From assembly GCA_964023205.1 (NCBI GenBank), contig OZ026844.1, positions 32,039,326 through 32,103,325 of the forward strand: a stretch of DNA of 64,000 nucleotides, read 5' to 3'. The notes under the pieces are model-generated. The model was not told where the DNA came from, searched no databases, and worked only from the letters and a program-made list of their open reading frames with translations. The DNA comes from Lutraria lutraria (taxonomy: Eukaryota; Mollusca; Bivalvia; Venerida; Mactridae). Made by a program: the position numbers and the translations under genes. Below, one piece after another: positions 13,001 to 26,300 of this stretch. The first letter of the stretch is position 1. Each line of letters opens with the position of its first letter.

Positions 13001-16000
13001 TGTAATGCAAGTACGATATTACAAACAACTGGTTGAATTGAATTAACAGCAGGGCATAAATGAAGGATGGAGGGAAATAATAATTATCATGCTACCACTG
13101 TGTTTCACAGTTTTCGGAAACTAGTACTATGTCTGAAGATTCGATCGGTTCAATATTAATATGTTGAACATGTATTTCAATGTTACAGTAAGACAATACA
13201 ATCTAACTACTTCATGTTTTGATTTGCAAATTCATGTTATTGTTCAAGTTTGATTGAGTTTGTTTGAGTGATCACAGAATAGTCATAAAGATCGTTTTTA
13301 TGGGATATGAGTATTCTATTTACGAATCCTCAACAACTCTCAGTGAGGTCGGCGAAATCTTCAACAAATTTGACGATAAATATAGGTATTTTACATAGTC
13401 ATCGTATTTATTTTATCTACTCGGTATGTAAGGATATGTAAGTCTTCAAGTAAGTACTTGTAAGTCTTTGTATGCATTCATTTTACACCGCCCACTTGAA
13501 ATAACTGAAGATAAAATTATATCCGTCTAAGAAGGCACTCGACACTACAATTTTACACAAACTGGTCACTTGAAGATTAACACGAAACAAAAGCAATGGT
13601 AAGAACTGCAAGATCACCAGCAGTAAAATCACGGACCGCGGCCGTGGTCGAGTGGTTAAGGTCGCTCACTTCAAATCACTATAACCTCTCAATGATATAG
13701 GTTTTTGGGTTCGAGCCCGGCTATCGACCATGTCTCAGTATGTGAGAAAGTAGGCAGTTGCTTACGGAGGATGGGAATCTAGTACTTGTTCTTCCCAGGA
13801 ACGATGGTTAGTTGAACTGTCCACCTCATATGACTCTGACTGCTGAAAAGGGGCGTAACATCACGTAACAAATATTAAGAACTTGAGCAAATATATTAAC
13901 CGGATTATTGTTAACATTATGGTAATTATGTTTGTTAATAGTATTTATAAATACATATTTCAGCGGGTTCTGGTGGACCTGGAACTATTCATTATTGGAA
14001 GAAAAGTCTATCTGCAACATTGATTGTGAATAATTACGGCAAAGCTTCCTATATTAAAGCTCATAGAAATTGTACAGATTTAGATGTTATAACACAAGGT
14101 AAACTTTCACCAGCATTTATTTAATTATATATGACTATTTTTTATAATGATAACATGCCACATATTCCCGTTTCATAAAGTATGTGATATAATTATGGAA
14201 TACTCAGTATGATCATTGTAGGCTAGTTTTCAACATCGACAAATACAACAGCATGATAGCAGCTAAACATATCGAAGTACAGTACAACCTCTGTAGAGCA
14301 ACACCCTGTGGGAGCTGCAAATATTGGCCGTTGTTTGGAGGTTGTTGCTCTACAGAGGTTAAATTTATAGTAAATATCAACTTAGGGACATTTTGAAGGT
14401 GTTGTTACAGAGAGGTTGTTGCTCTACAGAGGGCCGCTATGGAGTGGTTTACTGTACATGGACAGAACAGTTTTATCTCATTGTAAAGTCATATAGTACG
14501 TGTGGTTGATGATTTAGGTTTAGCTAAGTATAAAAAATTTGGCATTTGTGACAACATACATATATATATATAAATACGTTCTTACAGGAGCCGCGGCCTA
14601 TGTACTGGATACCGCTACAGATGAAATAAATGTCATCATGTATGAAGGATCTAATGTTGTTTTTAAAGCTAATCAACATACCGGCGATATCGTGAGCGAT
14701 CAGAGATCTATGATTTATATTGTTAACAATGCCAGACTAACAGTCAGAAATAAATTGACTGCGCATGCGCTGATCGCTTCAGGTTCCACAATAGATTTTG
14801 TTGCAGCGACAGATGTGGATATTTCAAGCACATTGTACATTTACGGCACGATCGGTTTAAGACAAAACCAAACATTGACACTGAATAAGCCAGCATTGAT
14901 ATCCATTAATTCGTCTTCAATGACAAGTATTACATGTCAGAAATTAACAATAAGAAAGGATTCTGAACTTGCTGTACACAATGATGGCTCTCTTTTTCAT
15001 CTCAATGTTCATGATATTTACATAAGTGGGAGATTTTCTGCTCAGCAACTTACGCTACCTAACACGGTCAGTAGGTTCTTTGTCGGCTCAAACGGAACTG
15101 TTAATTTTGATCCAGAAAATTCGAATATAACTTTGGGATCTGACGTCGAAATTCGTGGTGATGTAAATTTGAAAAAGCATATAATGATACATAATTGTAC
15201 TAGATTCATTCTGGATGAAGGAACTTTGACATGGCCCTCTACAACAGAAATCATCATGATTGATTGCGATATAGTTAAAATAAATGGCAATTTGAATCCA
15301 GGAACTGTAAATTTTGGGTCTGGTATTAATGAATTTTCAGTAGGATCGTCAGGTAGACTAACAATGACAGCCGATGGTCCAATCCTAGCACACACAGTGT
15401 CTATAGCTGGCAAGATGTATGTGAAAAATACAGCAACTTTAAAATCCCACGTATCCACTGATGGTCGTATAAAAGAGTTTGTAATCCACCCACCGTCTGG
15501 GTTGCTTGAACTTAACACTGACGAATTACCTGCGCGTACGTCTGGCATCGTTACTAATCAAACTTGTAATATTATGAATGTGAGATCTTTGACAATCGAC
15601 AAAAATTTTACCGTACATAATCTTGATATTGGTGAAGGTATAGACGACATTACTGTCCGTAAACCCGGCAACTGGTCCTTCAGTCCTTGTGGAGTATTCC
15701 ATGTACATGAAATCTTCAACAACGGCACCATCAACTGTTTTACGTCACTGACACTTCTTGGTATAGCTGTAGACAAAGTCCACAAAATTAATATAGCAGA
15801 AGGGGGCATATTTACCCTCGATTCCAGGGTACAGGACACTCGCTCTTGGACGAATACATCAAATTTTGGCGTTCACAACTTTATCATAGATGGACATTTT
15901 AAGGCAGGAAAGATGAACAACACTGTAGTTGGTGACGAGGGATGGGACCAACTGGATATAAATGACCATGGGATCTTTGAATTACAACCATATGGACAGT

Positions 16001-19000
16001 TTGTTGCTGACAATATTTTTGTAAACGGGAAATTTATATCCTATGATGTTATAAATATGACAAGCCTAGATCTGAAACTCAACATTCATGTTGGCCCGAA
16101 AGGCAAAGTCACCTTCGATTCATTTGTGACTTCAAAGTGGTCAAAAGAGTCTGCTGTGAATGCCAATGAAGTCGTCATGGATACGGGATCAGTCTGGCAG
16201 TCTGGCAACACTAGATGGGACATCAAAGTTTGTAATATATCTGGTAGTCTGTACTCATACCCGTCGTCAGAGGCAACTATTGTATTCCTTAATGTCAAAA
16301 GTGGCGGTAAGATGGATTTTTCGAGAACGTCACACTTGAAAGGCGAGTCATTCCATGTGTATAAAAGCGGATTGGCTGATTTGGCATTTAAGCATGATCC
16401 TGAGAATATAACTCAAGGTTCGAAAGCATCCACACTTAGATATAGAAAAGTGTCAATAGACGGAACCTTACAGGCTGGTTCTTTAATCATTGAACATCTT
16501 GGTGATGAAGTACATTACTGTGAGGAAGTTGTGATAACCGGTCTTGTTGATGTGAGCGACGGCGGATACATTCATGATGAGGGTCCAGGTATACTAGTTT
16601 TTAATACTGTATAAATAACTAATGATTTAAAAGACGCAATTGCCCATTTTTACATCACAACTAAAGTTAATGAAAAGAAATTTCAACCCGATTGATTCAT
16701 ATATCGACATCCGAATTAAGAATCACTCTTCATAGAAAAACAAGCTGTGTTATAACAGCGACTCTCTATGTACAGGCCTATAACATTATTTATCGAAATT
16801 GAAAAGGGGTCTGTTTTTTTCGTGTAGTTAAGTCATTTCAATGCCTGCATAGTGTAGAAAGGGACACCTTTAAATTAGCATAGTACATGTATACTCAAAA
16901 CACTGTCGTGTTTTTTGTGTGATAGTTGCTTAGTCTTGTTTAATTGTCACTCTACAAGTATATTCTATCAACAGGAAAAGGTCAGATAAATTCTAACGGT
17001 GCAAGTGGTGGAAGTCACGGTGGTCGTGGAGGGAGAGGATATAGTACTATTCGAGCACTTAGGCCATACGGAACAATATACAGCAAACCTAGCTGGGGAT
17101 CGGGTGGTGGAAGTCACCTTCCATTGGCTACATCAGGTGGACGTGGTGGTGGTTTTGTTTACATACATGCGACTGAGACAGTTGTTATCGAAGGAACTGG
17201 TGTGATAAAGGCAAATGCAGGAAATGCAAAGGTATGTTAAACCGTTGAAAATATTGGCAGTACTTGAGGAATTAAATTTTGGTGAACTTCGTCAACAAAA
17301 TGATTTACCGACCATTTAACAGAACGGGCAATGTATAGATATCATCACGCCGACATTAATAAATATTTGGTGGTTACTATGACATGTAGTTACTATTTTT
17401 GAATTCATTATTTGCGAATATCAAATCAACAAATTCATGCTTAAGGTTACAAACTTGAAAAAAAATACCAGTATGAACATTCGTGATGAATTATTTGCCT
17501 GGAATAAACAAACATGAAGGGAATGTATTTTGTTGCAGTCGTCAAAAGCAGGTGGTGGTAGTGGTGGTGGTATATACATAGAAAGCAAAGATTTGTTTAA
17601 ATTGTTGGGTAAGATATACAACAATGGTGGGTCGTCATCAGGTTATGGTGGAGGAGGGGCCGGTGGGCGACTTTTGGCAGAATTCCAACGTGGAATCTTC
17701 CAGACCGGTTATGTTCAGTCTAAAGGTTTGTTGTATTGTACATTACTGCAGAATATTCTACCATGCACGACAATAGTCGTCTGATGGAGGTCCAGAAGCG
17801 AGTCGTTCATTTCCAGTGGCTCTCACATAATGTATTGATACATCAAAACATCGTGTTTTTTAATATTATTCGGCTCTTATCGTAATTTCATTGTCAGGTA
17901 TATTTTCTGATTGGTAATTAGATCATTTATATCAATTGGTAAGACAGGATAGTTTATGTTCGTAAACAGCAATTCGCATTCACATGCACACGCTCGTATT
18001 TGAAAGCATAACCGTACACATTTCTTCTATGTTTGATATTGTTCTTTAACAGGTGGTAGTTCAGGATCCGGAGAACATGGAGGACCAGGTATGTCTTACT
18101 TCCATGGACAACATATAAAGAATCTTCGTATTGACAATGGTTGTCAGCAACCAAAGGTACCATTTCATTAACAGTAATTTCAATGGAACACAAGCCCAAC
18201 ATTACTTAAGTATACACGTAAATCTTCCCCAAAACAAAGTTTTAATTTTCATCAATCTGCTAAATCATGAAGCCACGGAGTTTTTTACTATTTGTATCTT
18301 TTATCGACATTTAGCTTTATTCATGCTGTTATTTTAAACTGTGCTAAAGATAACAGCCGATGAATGGTGAAAAAAGTAGAGTCATTTAGATGACAAAAAT
18401 ACATTTATCTCGATGTTGTTACTATGTACTGGTAGGATACTGTTTCCAATTGATAACTGAAGTCTGTAAATCATGCAATAACAATTATTACAGGTAACGG
18501 AACCACAAGGGAATGTTGCCGGGTTTGTGGAGTATACAGATTATCTCGATACAGGTGAATTCATGACACATCAACGCCCTCCTTATCAGAATTGTCTTCA
18601 TTATAACTAAGATTCATCGTACGGCAGATATTAGATAACATTGTATATAGGCTATTAAACAAGTTATTTATTATTAAGCGAGCGACGATACTGGATATAC
18701 GTGTATTCGTACAGATAAAACTAAATATGTTCAAATAGCTCATATACAACCCCGAAACGTTAAGTACTACATCTGAACAAACAATAAATAAAGCTAGAAA
18801 AACAGAAGCATTCATTCAGGATGATTTACATCTTGATAGATTTATCTTCGTTTGCACAGAAAACATTCTTAGTTTTATGTATGTTTGATGTATTTGCTTT
18901 TTACAGGAGCTATCGCATACCTTTTCCCTCCTAACGATGACTACACGTTTGTGTTTACTCATGTTGAATTGTACGGTGGAGCACATCTGACACTGAACGG

Positions 19001-22000
19001 GAATGGCACTGAAATCCAAACTGTTGTTATGTATGGTGATGATACAGGCCATTTACATATAGGACCAGGGCATACATTTCACTTAACAGAGGTCTGTTTA
19101 ATCCGTTCTCGAAATAATTGTCCTCATCCGATAGTACACATGCTTTACTCTTTACTGTATATTACACACCTGTCTCCAACATATAACACAAAATACGAGT
19201 TGCAGATAACTATTCCACAATTGATGTACAGAAAATGAACTTGGTGTTAATGGTACATTAAGAAAATATTACACATGATTCAAATCTTTATAACATAAAT
19301 TTATATTGGTTACAAATTGATATCAAACGAATAAATTAATACGTCCTTCTATTATCGACGGCCGAAGAGATACTTAATCTGTTTTAAGGAGTTCGATCCT
19401 AGCTTAATACTGTACATTTCTGACTTATCTGCTTAATGCTACACAAAAATGTTATTATTAAAATAGTTTAACCCAATTACCATTATTTCAATGATTCAAA
19501 TAGTTACCTTAGATACTATAATTTATTTTACGACACGTTTTAAAAGATTGCCAGAGTTGTCGCCCTTGTTGAAAAATAAAAAAAAATAAAAATTTCTGTA
19601 GATAATGTACGGTGACCTATATTTGTCTTCATCGAATTGATAATGTGCTATAATAGCATCTTCTTACCATGAGTTTTCACTGATATCGATGTTTTTCTTC
19701 TTTAGTCTTTGAAAACTGGCCTACTCCCAGTTACTTCAACGCAAATTTTAAGGGAAAATAACTCAAAAGAATGCTATTGTTTGAAAATATGGTAAATCAC
19801 TGATTTTCTGTCATGGAAACCTATAAAAATGATAAATGTTTCCAAAATCCGTCCGCTTCATTTTTAGATAATAACTTAATTTGGTCATTAGACTGGAAAG
19901 ACCTTAGCAATCGTTCAAACAGTTGGCGTTCAAATACGGTTTCGTTGATGTCAAGATTATATAAGATGTGGACTGTTACTTCAAAAAGCTAATTAGACAG
20001 TCTTTTTGCGTATATTTAGGTATCTGAATACAAAAGAACAAATGTAACTTACGAAGTATTTTTGTATGAAACTGCTCATTGGATAATGCCAGAGGCAACA
20101 TTGGAGTTTCGACAAGTTCTTGATCAACGAGGAATCGGTATGGGCACCACATCCACATCATGTCCAGCTGCAGTACTGAGAAAATCGTCCGGTCATTTCT
20201 GGGGCACTGTTGATGGAACCAAAACACATATTCTTGTGTCGATAGGTAAAATAATAGATCAATTAACATTCTTAATTACGAGTAAATATTTGTAAATGAA
20301 CATGCTGTCTTATAGTTTTAAAGAAGTACATTTTAAAGGAATATTACCAGAAATGTCAAATGGGTGTAGATCTTTAGTGATATTATTTTGCTATAGACAC
20401 TGAAGTCGTTGAATTTAACCCCAAACAACTTATTTTTATGATGTTTTGTTCACTGTTGATCGATCATTGATCGACTAATTGTTTCCATATCAGGAGCGAC
20501 CGTAACTTTCGGACTAGCTGGTGTACGATTCAATAAATTCGCAAACTTAACAATACAAGACGAAGGCATCCTGATTTTACACACAACATATGGTAACCCT
20601 TCTGACATATGGGATTTAGAAGTAAGTTGCACATACACTGTTATCACTTATATGTTTAATGTTTTTTGCTTTTAATTTTATCTTCGAAGTAAAGCAATTG
20701 GAATCGTTCTGACAAAAGAAGATTTGTTTTGATAGAATTGAATATAGAGGCTATACATGTTAAGGTCTAAATATGGAATAAAATTAAAAAATTAAATAAT
20801 CCGGCAAAGTTTTCTTTTAATTATATATAATACATTCGATCAATACGCTAAAACAACACGCAACATTTCAGGCATTTACTTGTGATTCCACACACATAAC
20901 AATGGACTAGATGTTGTCAATGATCGAAAGCCTTCAGACAAAATCATCGAAGAAGTGCATGCCTTCGGTGATTTAATCCACAATCGTTTCAACACAAATC
21001 ATTGTACAATCATCATTATTACTACTACAATACTGAAAAAAAAGAACTTAACTTCGATACACAAAACAACATTTGAATAACATGAGTACACTGCTGGTTT
21101 TATTTTCTTGTGATTATAGGTAAGACGAGGAACTAAGAACGGACTGATCACCGTAGAAGGAGGTGGTCAATTTAAAGCTCGGAATCTGCATATAAACACT
21201 GACATACTAAAAGTTGAGAAACTTGGTACATTAACACTGAACGGTGAAGGTCTTACTGATGGCATGGGCGCGGGTGTTAAATATGGTGGTGGCAGCTTTG
21301 GAGGTCGTGGAGGAAATGGACAGAAGAGTAATAGTATACATTGTATTAACATCAGCAAAACACTGAGATAATCCCAACTTCTGTAGACTACCATAAGTAT
21401 TCCGTCTATCCCGTATCATTGTTCACTGGAATGCTCTCCCCCAGGCATTGTCGACTTGCCAGACCATCAGTTTAGTCAAGCTGTAAGCCAGATTGGACAA
21501 GTCTCACCATAAAACCACCTGTCCTGTTTTTAACCTATTTTAACCTTTTTTCACGTTCTTTTATATCTCTTTACTTTGTTTCCACTTCTTACTAATTTTC
21601 TTTTTGTTGGTCGACGCGTGCAAGGTCTAAGTCCCCGCGAGGTTAGACCTCAATAGAAAATAAATGGAAATAATATGTTTATTAAATTGCACTTCTGCAT
21701 AATGGAACGTTGAAATAGTTCAACAATCTACAAATATTCATCTTCAAGGCGAATACTTGTACTTACAGATGCATGAAATACACAATACTTCTTCACAAAG
21801 ACACATGTGACATAAAATACGAAAAAATCTTAATGTTACCAATATTTAACCATAAATGTGTCGATATGTTTATATATGAGTGTGCTTGGTTTTCCTGAGG
21901 AGGCTTGAGTGATAAGAAATCTCATACAAACAAAAGCAACTATAAAAACAATAAAAATAAATCCTGCTCGAGAAAAGACAGCTTTTATTGATGTTTTATT

Positions 22001-23327
22001 TATTTGCACTTGAAAGTGCAAAATGCAAAAAATAACGCGCTTCAATACAGAATATTGTCGCACTATGAAATACCACGTTTTTATGTGGATCTAACTCGTA
22101 TACTTTGATTTTTTGACGCAGGTGGCTCAGCAGGAGACGTTTACGGAAGCATATACAACACGAGTCTTATGTTTGGTAGTGGAGGTTACGGTGCGACCTC
22201 GACTTATGGAAGAGGTACCTTTATTTATACTGGTCTTATTTTGTATATTACTACCATATTTTAATCGGTTTGTATCAGATTCATCCCAGCAAAAATGAAC
22301 TCACAAGTAAACATCTAACATGCTTAACTCATATTGAATTCTGGTTCATATTCCTTGCTGCTCGTACCAAATGCCAGGAACGTTGCCTAAACTGAAAAGA
22401 TATTTCAGGACGATAATTGTTAACACTTTCCAAAATCATTGACATTAAGGGTGTACATTACAGGAGGGGGAATATTGAAACTCGATATCAACAAAATTTT
22501 GCAAGTAGAAGGCAGCATTACAGCCAATGGTAAAGCCGGCCATACAACCAATATTGCTGGTGGAAGTGGTGGTGCTATACTGATCAACACAATGCGTCTG
22601 GAAGGTTCTGGAAGTATTCAAGTTGCCGGTGGTAACGGTGGAACGTCAACTGGTGCGGGTGGAGGGGGAAGGATAGCAGTATACTCAAAGACTACTGGGT
22701 ACTGGTTTGGAACACTTAGTGCTAAAGGTGGATCAGGATCTGGTGGTATTGGAGGTGCTGGAACAGTCTACCTTAAGGTTTGTGTAGTGTCACCACACTT
22801 ACAAAACACCAGAATTGTTTGGGCAATAATGAGGAATAGAATTAATTCAACTTTAATAACGTGTTGTTGTTATGACGAAGATATATAGGGAGCCACTAAT
22901 GTTAGTCTCAAATAAACCATAATTATTATACATGAACGAGATCTTTTGTATAGTGATTAAGTACTGCAGCTTTTGTAATAAACACTAGGCTTTATGTACA
23001 ATTCGCTGTAAACAATTACTGTACACTGCTTTTATACCACTACTTCTTCTATTGTCGTAATGTATAACGAAATGGCGGCACATTTTAAAAAGTGAAAACA
23101 GATACCAAAGCCATGGGAAAACGACCAAATTATCACAGGAAACATATGAGCCGCTCAAGACATTCGTAGTCATGAACCCGAGCCCATAGAACAACATCGT
23201 CACTATTGTTTCATGCAAATGGGCTTTCCAGTATTATAGCCTTACCCCAATATAATCACAAATAAATTCAAACAACAAACAAAATCGCTGAAACACACAT
23301 ACACATATACACCAACACTGATTACCC

Positions 23328-23358
<31 letters not shown>

Positions 23359-26300
23359 ACACTTATACCTCCCAAAATGTATAAATCACAAAGTACACAA
23401 AGCAATTGGTATTGTAATACTGCACACAACAGCCATACAACAGCAAAAAGAAATCACAAATAAAATCAATGTATCAACATCTCGCAACTTTCCGAAAGGG
23501 TAATGTCTTAACCTAACAAACCATTCCAGGATATGCTGACTGATGCACAGAATGAAACACTAATCATTGACAACTTTGGACTTGTTCATCCTCAATCAGA
23601 AGTTAGTGATCATACTTACGCTTCATACAATGCAGAAGGAGGTCGTACCTGGATTGCTGATAGTGAATTAAGTCAGATGGACACCATAAGAATAGTTAGA
23701 AATGCTCACCTGGCCATACACCCTGACCTTGATTCGTAAGTATAGATAAAAATCAAGTCACCATTCACAATCTATTCAAAAGAAGATTCAAAGTATTACA
23801 TGTAATCTTACCCGAGTCAAATATAATTGTAGAATACGCTACAAAGAAATCATACAAATTAGTTTATTGTTAAATGTCGTGTATTTAAATTACAACTAAA
23901 ATAAGTTTATTACTTCTTTTGATTATTAAACAATATGCTTTGCATTATAAATGTATATCCTGTAACTATTAATTAGTTTATTCTTTTAAATTCACAGCAG
24001 TAAGTTTGATCTGCGTGCATTCCGGTTCGATGGTGATTCTTCAGGAGTGTTACATGTTGGTCCTGGTCAACGTGTCGTTGTACAGCACCCAGAGGACCTG
24101 GAGTTTCTTGTTAATGTATATGTATACGAAGGTGGTACACTAATATTCCCGCCAGATTTCATCTGTTACAGGACCAAAATGCATATATGGTAAATACGTT
24201 ACATATATTGAAAAATTGTAATGGTGCATAATATAAGTTCATAAGTTAATGCTTTTCAGGATTGTATAGTATTGGACAATACTATTAGTAAGACTCAAGC
24301 GTTAATCGTTTTCTGGCTCGCGTATTGTACCAACTACATGTACTTAAGTTTCCTAATCACAATTTAATTAATCTGTATTTCTGAGGAAATAATGTATGTA
24401 CCGATTCAGAATGTCTCAGAATGAAAAGAGAAAGTTATAATTATAGTAACCCAAACTCGTTCTTACTTCAGGGGGACGATCGGTGTGCATAGTATCACTG
24501 TGGGCGAGGGATGCTCTTTGTATCTTGGTAGCAAAGGTACAACCACACGTACTGGTGTCTCCCCTAATTCAGGCAGATTTGACTTCGAGGAACTCATTGT
24601 ATTCGCAGGAGGGGAAGTCACGGCTACACACGACCTTGTCAATAAAAATAACAAAATCAAAATTAAAGTATGTTAGAGGGACTTTTAGATCAATGTTTAT
24701 TAAATTTTGACAGGAGATTTTATGCATGCAACGGTATCAATGGATGTTTTAGTTGTTCTTATTTATGCAAACCCCGAATACAAATAATCATTCATTGAGT
24801 AAATGTTTACTAGTTTCAGGAACAAAATATAACTTTAACCTTGAAAATATTAATTATTTGTTCGTTCTGCAACGACGTCTTGTTAAGAAGACATGTACTT
24901 TTCTATGGTAATAGCTAAGAGTACATGTAATTTTCTATGTTATTTAGGCAAACAACCTAAGGGTAAATGGTGGTGGTATTATTCATGCCAATGATATCAA
25001 CATTGAAGCAGTGACTTTGACAGTTGATGATCTGGGTGAGATTATCGGTGACTTGCATCAGATCCCATGTGCTGCTGTATATAAGGGTGCAAATGGTAAA
25101 TCTGGGTCAGGTAAGTTTTCGGTGGCTCTAGCATACATGAATATGTCATTATCAACATTCATATCAATACTTCATTTAAGTTTTCAAAAGAAGTATTTGT
25201 CAGAAATAATACTGTATCACATCATGTAAGGGTCGACAGGTCACCAAGTACGAAAGGCGAATGTATCCATTGTGAATTATCTGTGTTTTTTTCTGTCAGT
25301 TCTATATGTATTTTTTAACAATAATTGAAATGAGGAAACATTTACATTGTCTAACATTAAACACAAAGGTGCTGGACATGGAGGAAGAGGAGGTGGTATC
25401 AATATGCCCACAGGAGCTCCATACGGTCAGCTATTTGAACCTGTAACATATGGTTGTGCTGGAGGTGACTCAACAGTATCCGGTAAAGGTGGTCAAGGAG
25501 GAGGTATCATCTATCTGAATGTGACTAAAGACCTACTGAACAATGGAGAGGTCAGTTGTAATGGCGGAAAAGGTACCGGTGAAGGCGGCGGTGGAAGTGG
25601 CGGGTCTATTCTTATAGATGTCGCAAATATTCAGGTAATGTACTGTCTAAATATACATAAATCAATGTACCATTTTATACTTTTTCCAATAGTTTGTATC
25701 AATGCGGTATATCTAAAGGACATATCTAAAGTTAACCGAGATATTAAATTTTGTGTAAATGATAACAATTTTCTTACAGGGGTATGGAGAATTCCAAGTG
25801 TCCGGCGGTGATGGCTCGAATTCTGGTAAAAATAATACACCAGGATGTGGTGGATCCGGTGGTCGTATTGCAATGTACTTCGATAGTAACTTCACATTCT
25901 CTGGTTCGTGGGATGTTTATGGTGGAGATTCACCTACACCAGAATGTGACGGTGCTTCTGGGACGGCATTCTTCTATCATAATGGTACGTATTCTGAACG
26001 TTTACTCCATCTAATAGACTTAATGAACCAAAGTGTCACACAATAGATGCGACTGTATGTAAGTTTGATCAACGTACTCAGTTTTCATTTCCTTTGTTCT
26101 TGTCTTCATTACAGGACATAGTCATTCCACGTTACTTATCAACAATATCGGACGTGGTGTTCCTGGTAATCACGGACCAATAAAAGACTACAACAACTTG
26201 TCAAAGGACACGTCACACACATGGTTCCTTCCTCACCACGGAACAAACAACAGATTTCCTTCCTGTATGTTGTATAAATGTTAACTGATAACTAATTACT

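Noticed and set aside
15042..15548. 168-codon minus-strand open frame opposite exon 7
   Set aside because: It is an antisense shadow of a well-supported exon, with no motif of its own. The same holds for Pro-rich minus-strand frames opposite the Gly-rich exons (e.g. 28890-29099, 30171-30353).
18053..18088. Short form of exon 10 ending at 18088
   Set aside because: It keeps the frame count for phase 1, but loses the conserved GGPGxxYF ... LRIDNG strand and does not match the phase-0 start of exon 11. The longer form to 18156 fits both.
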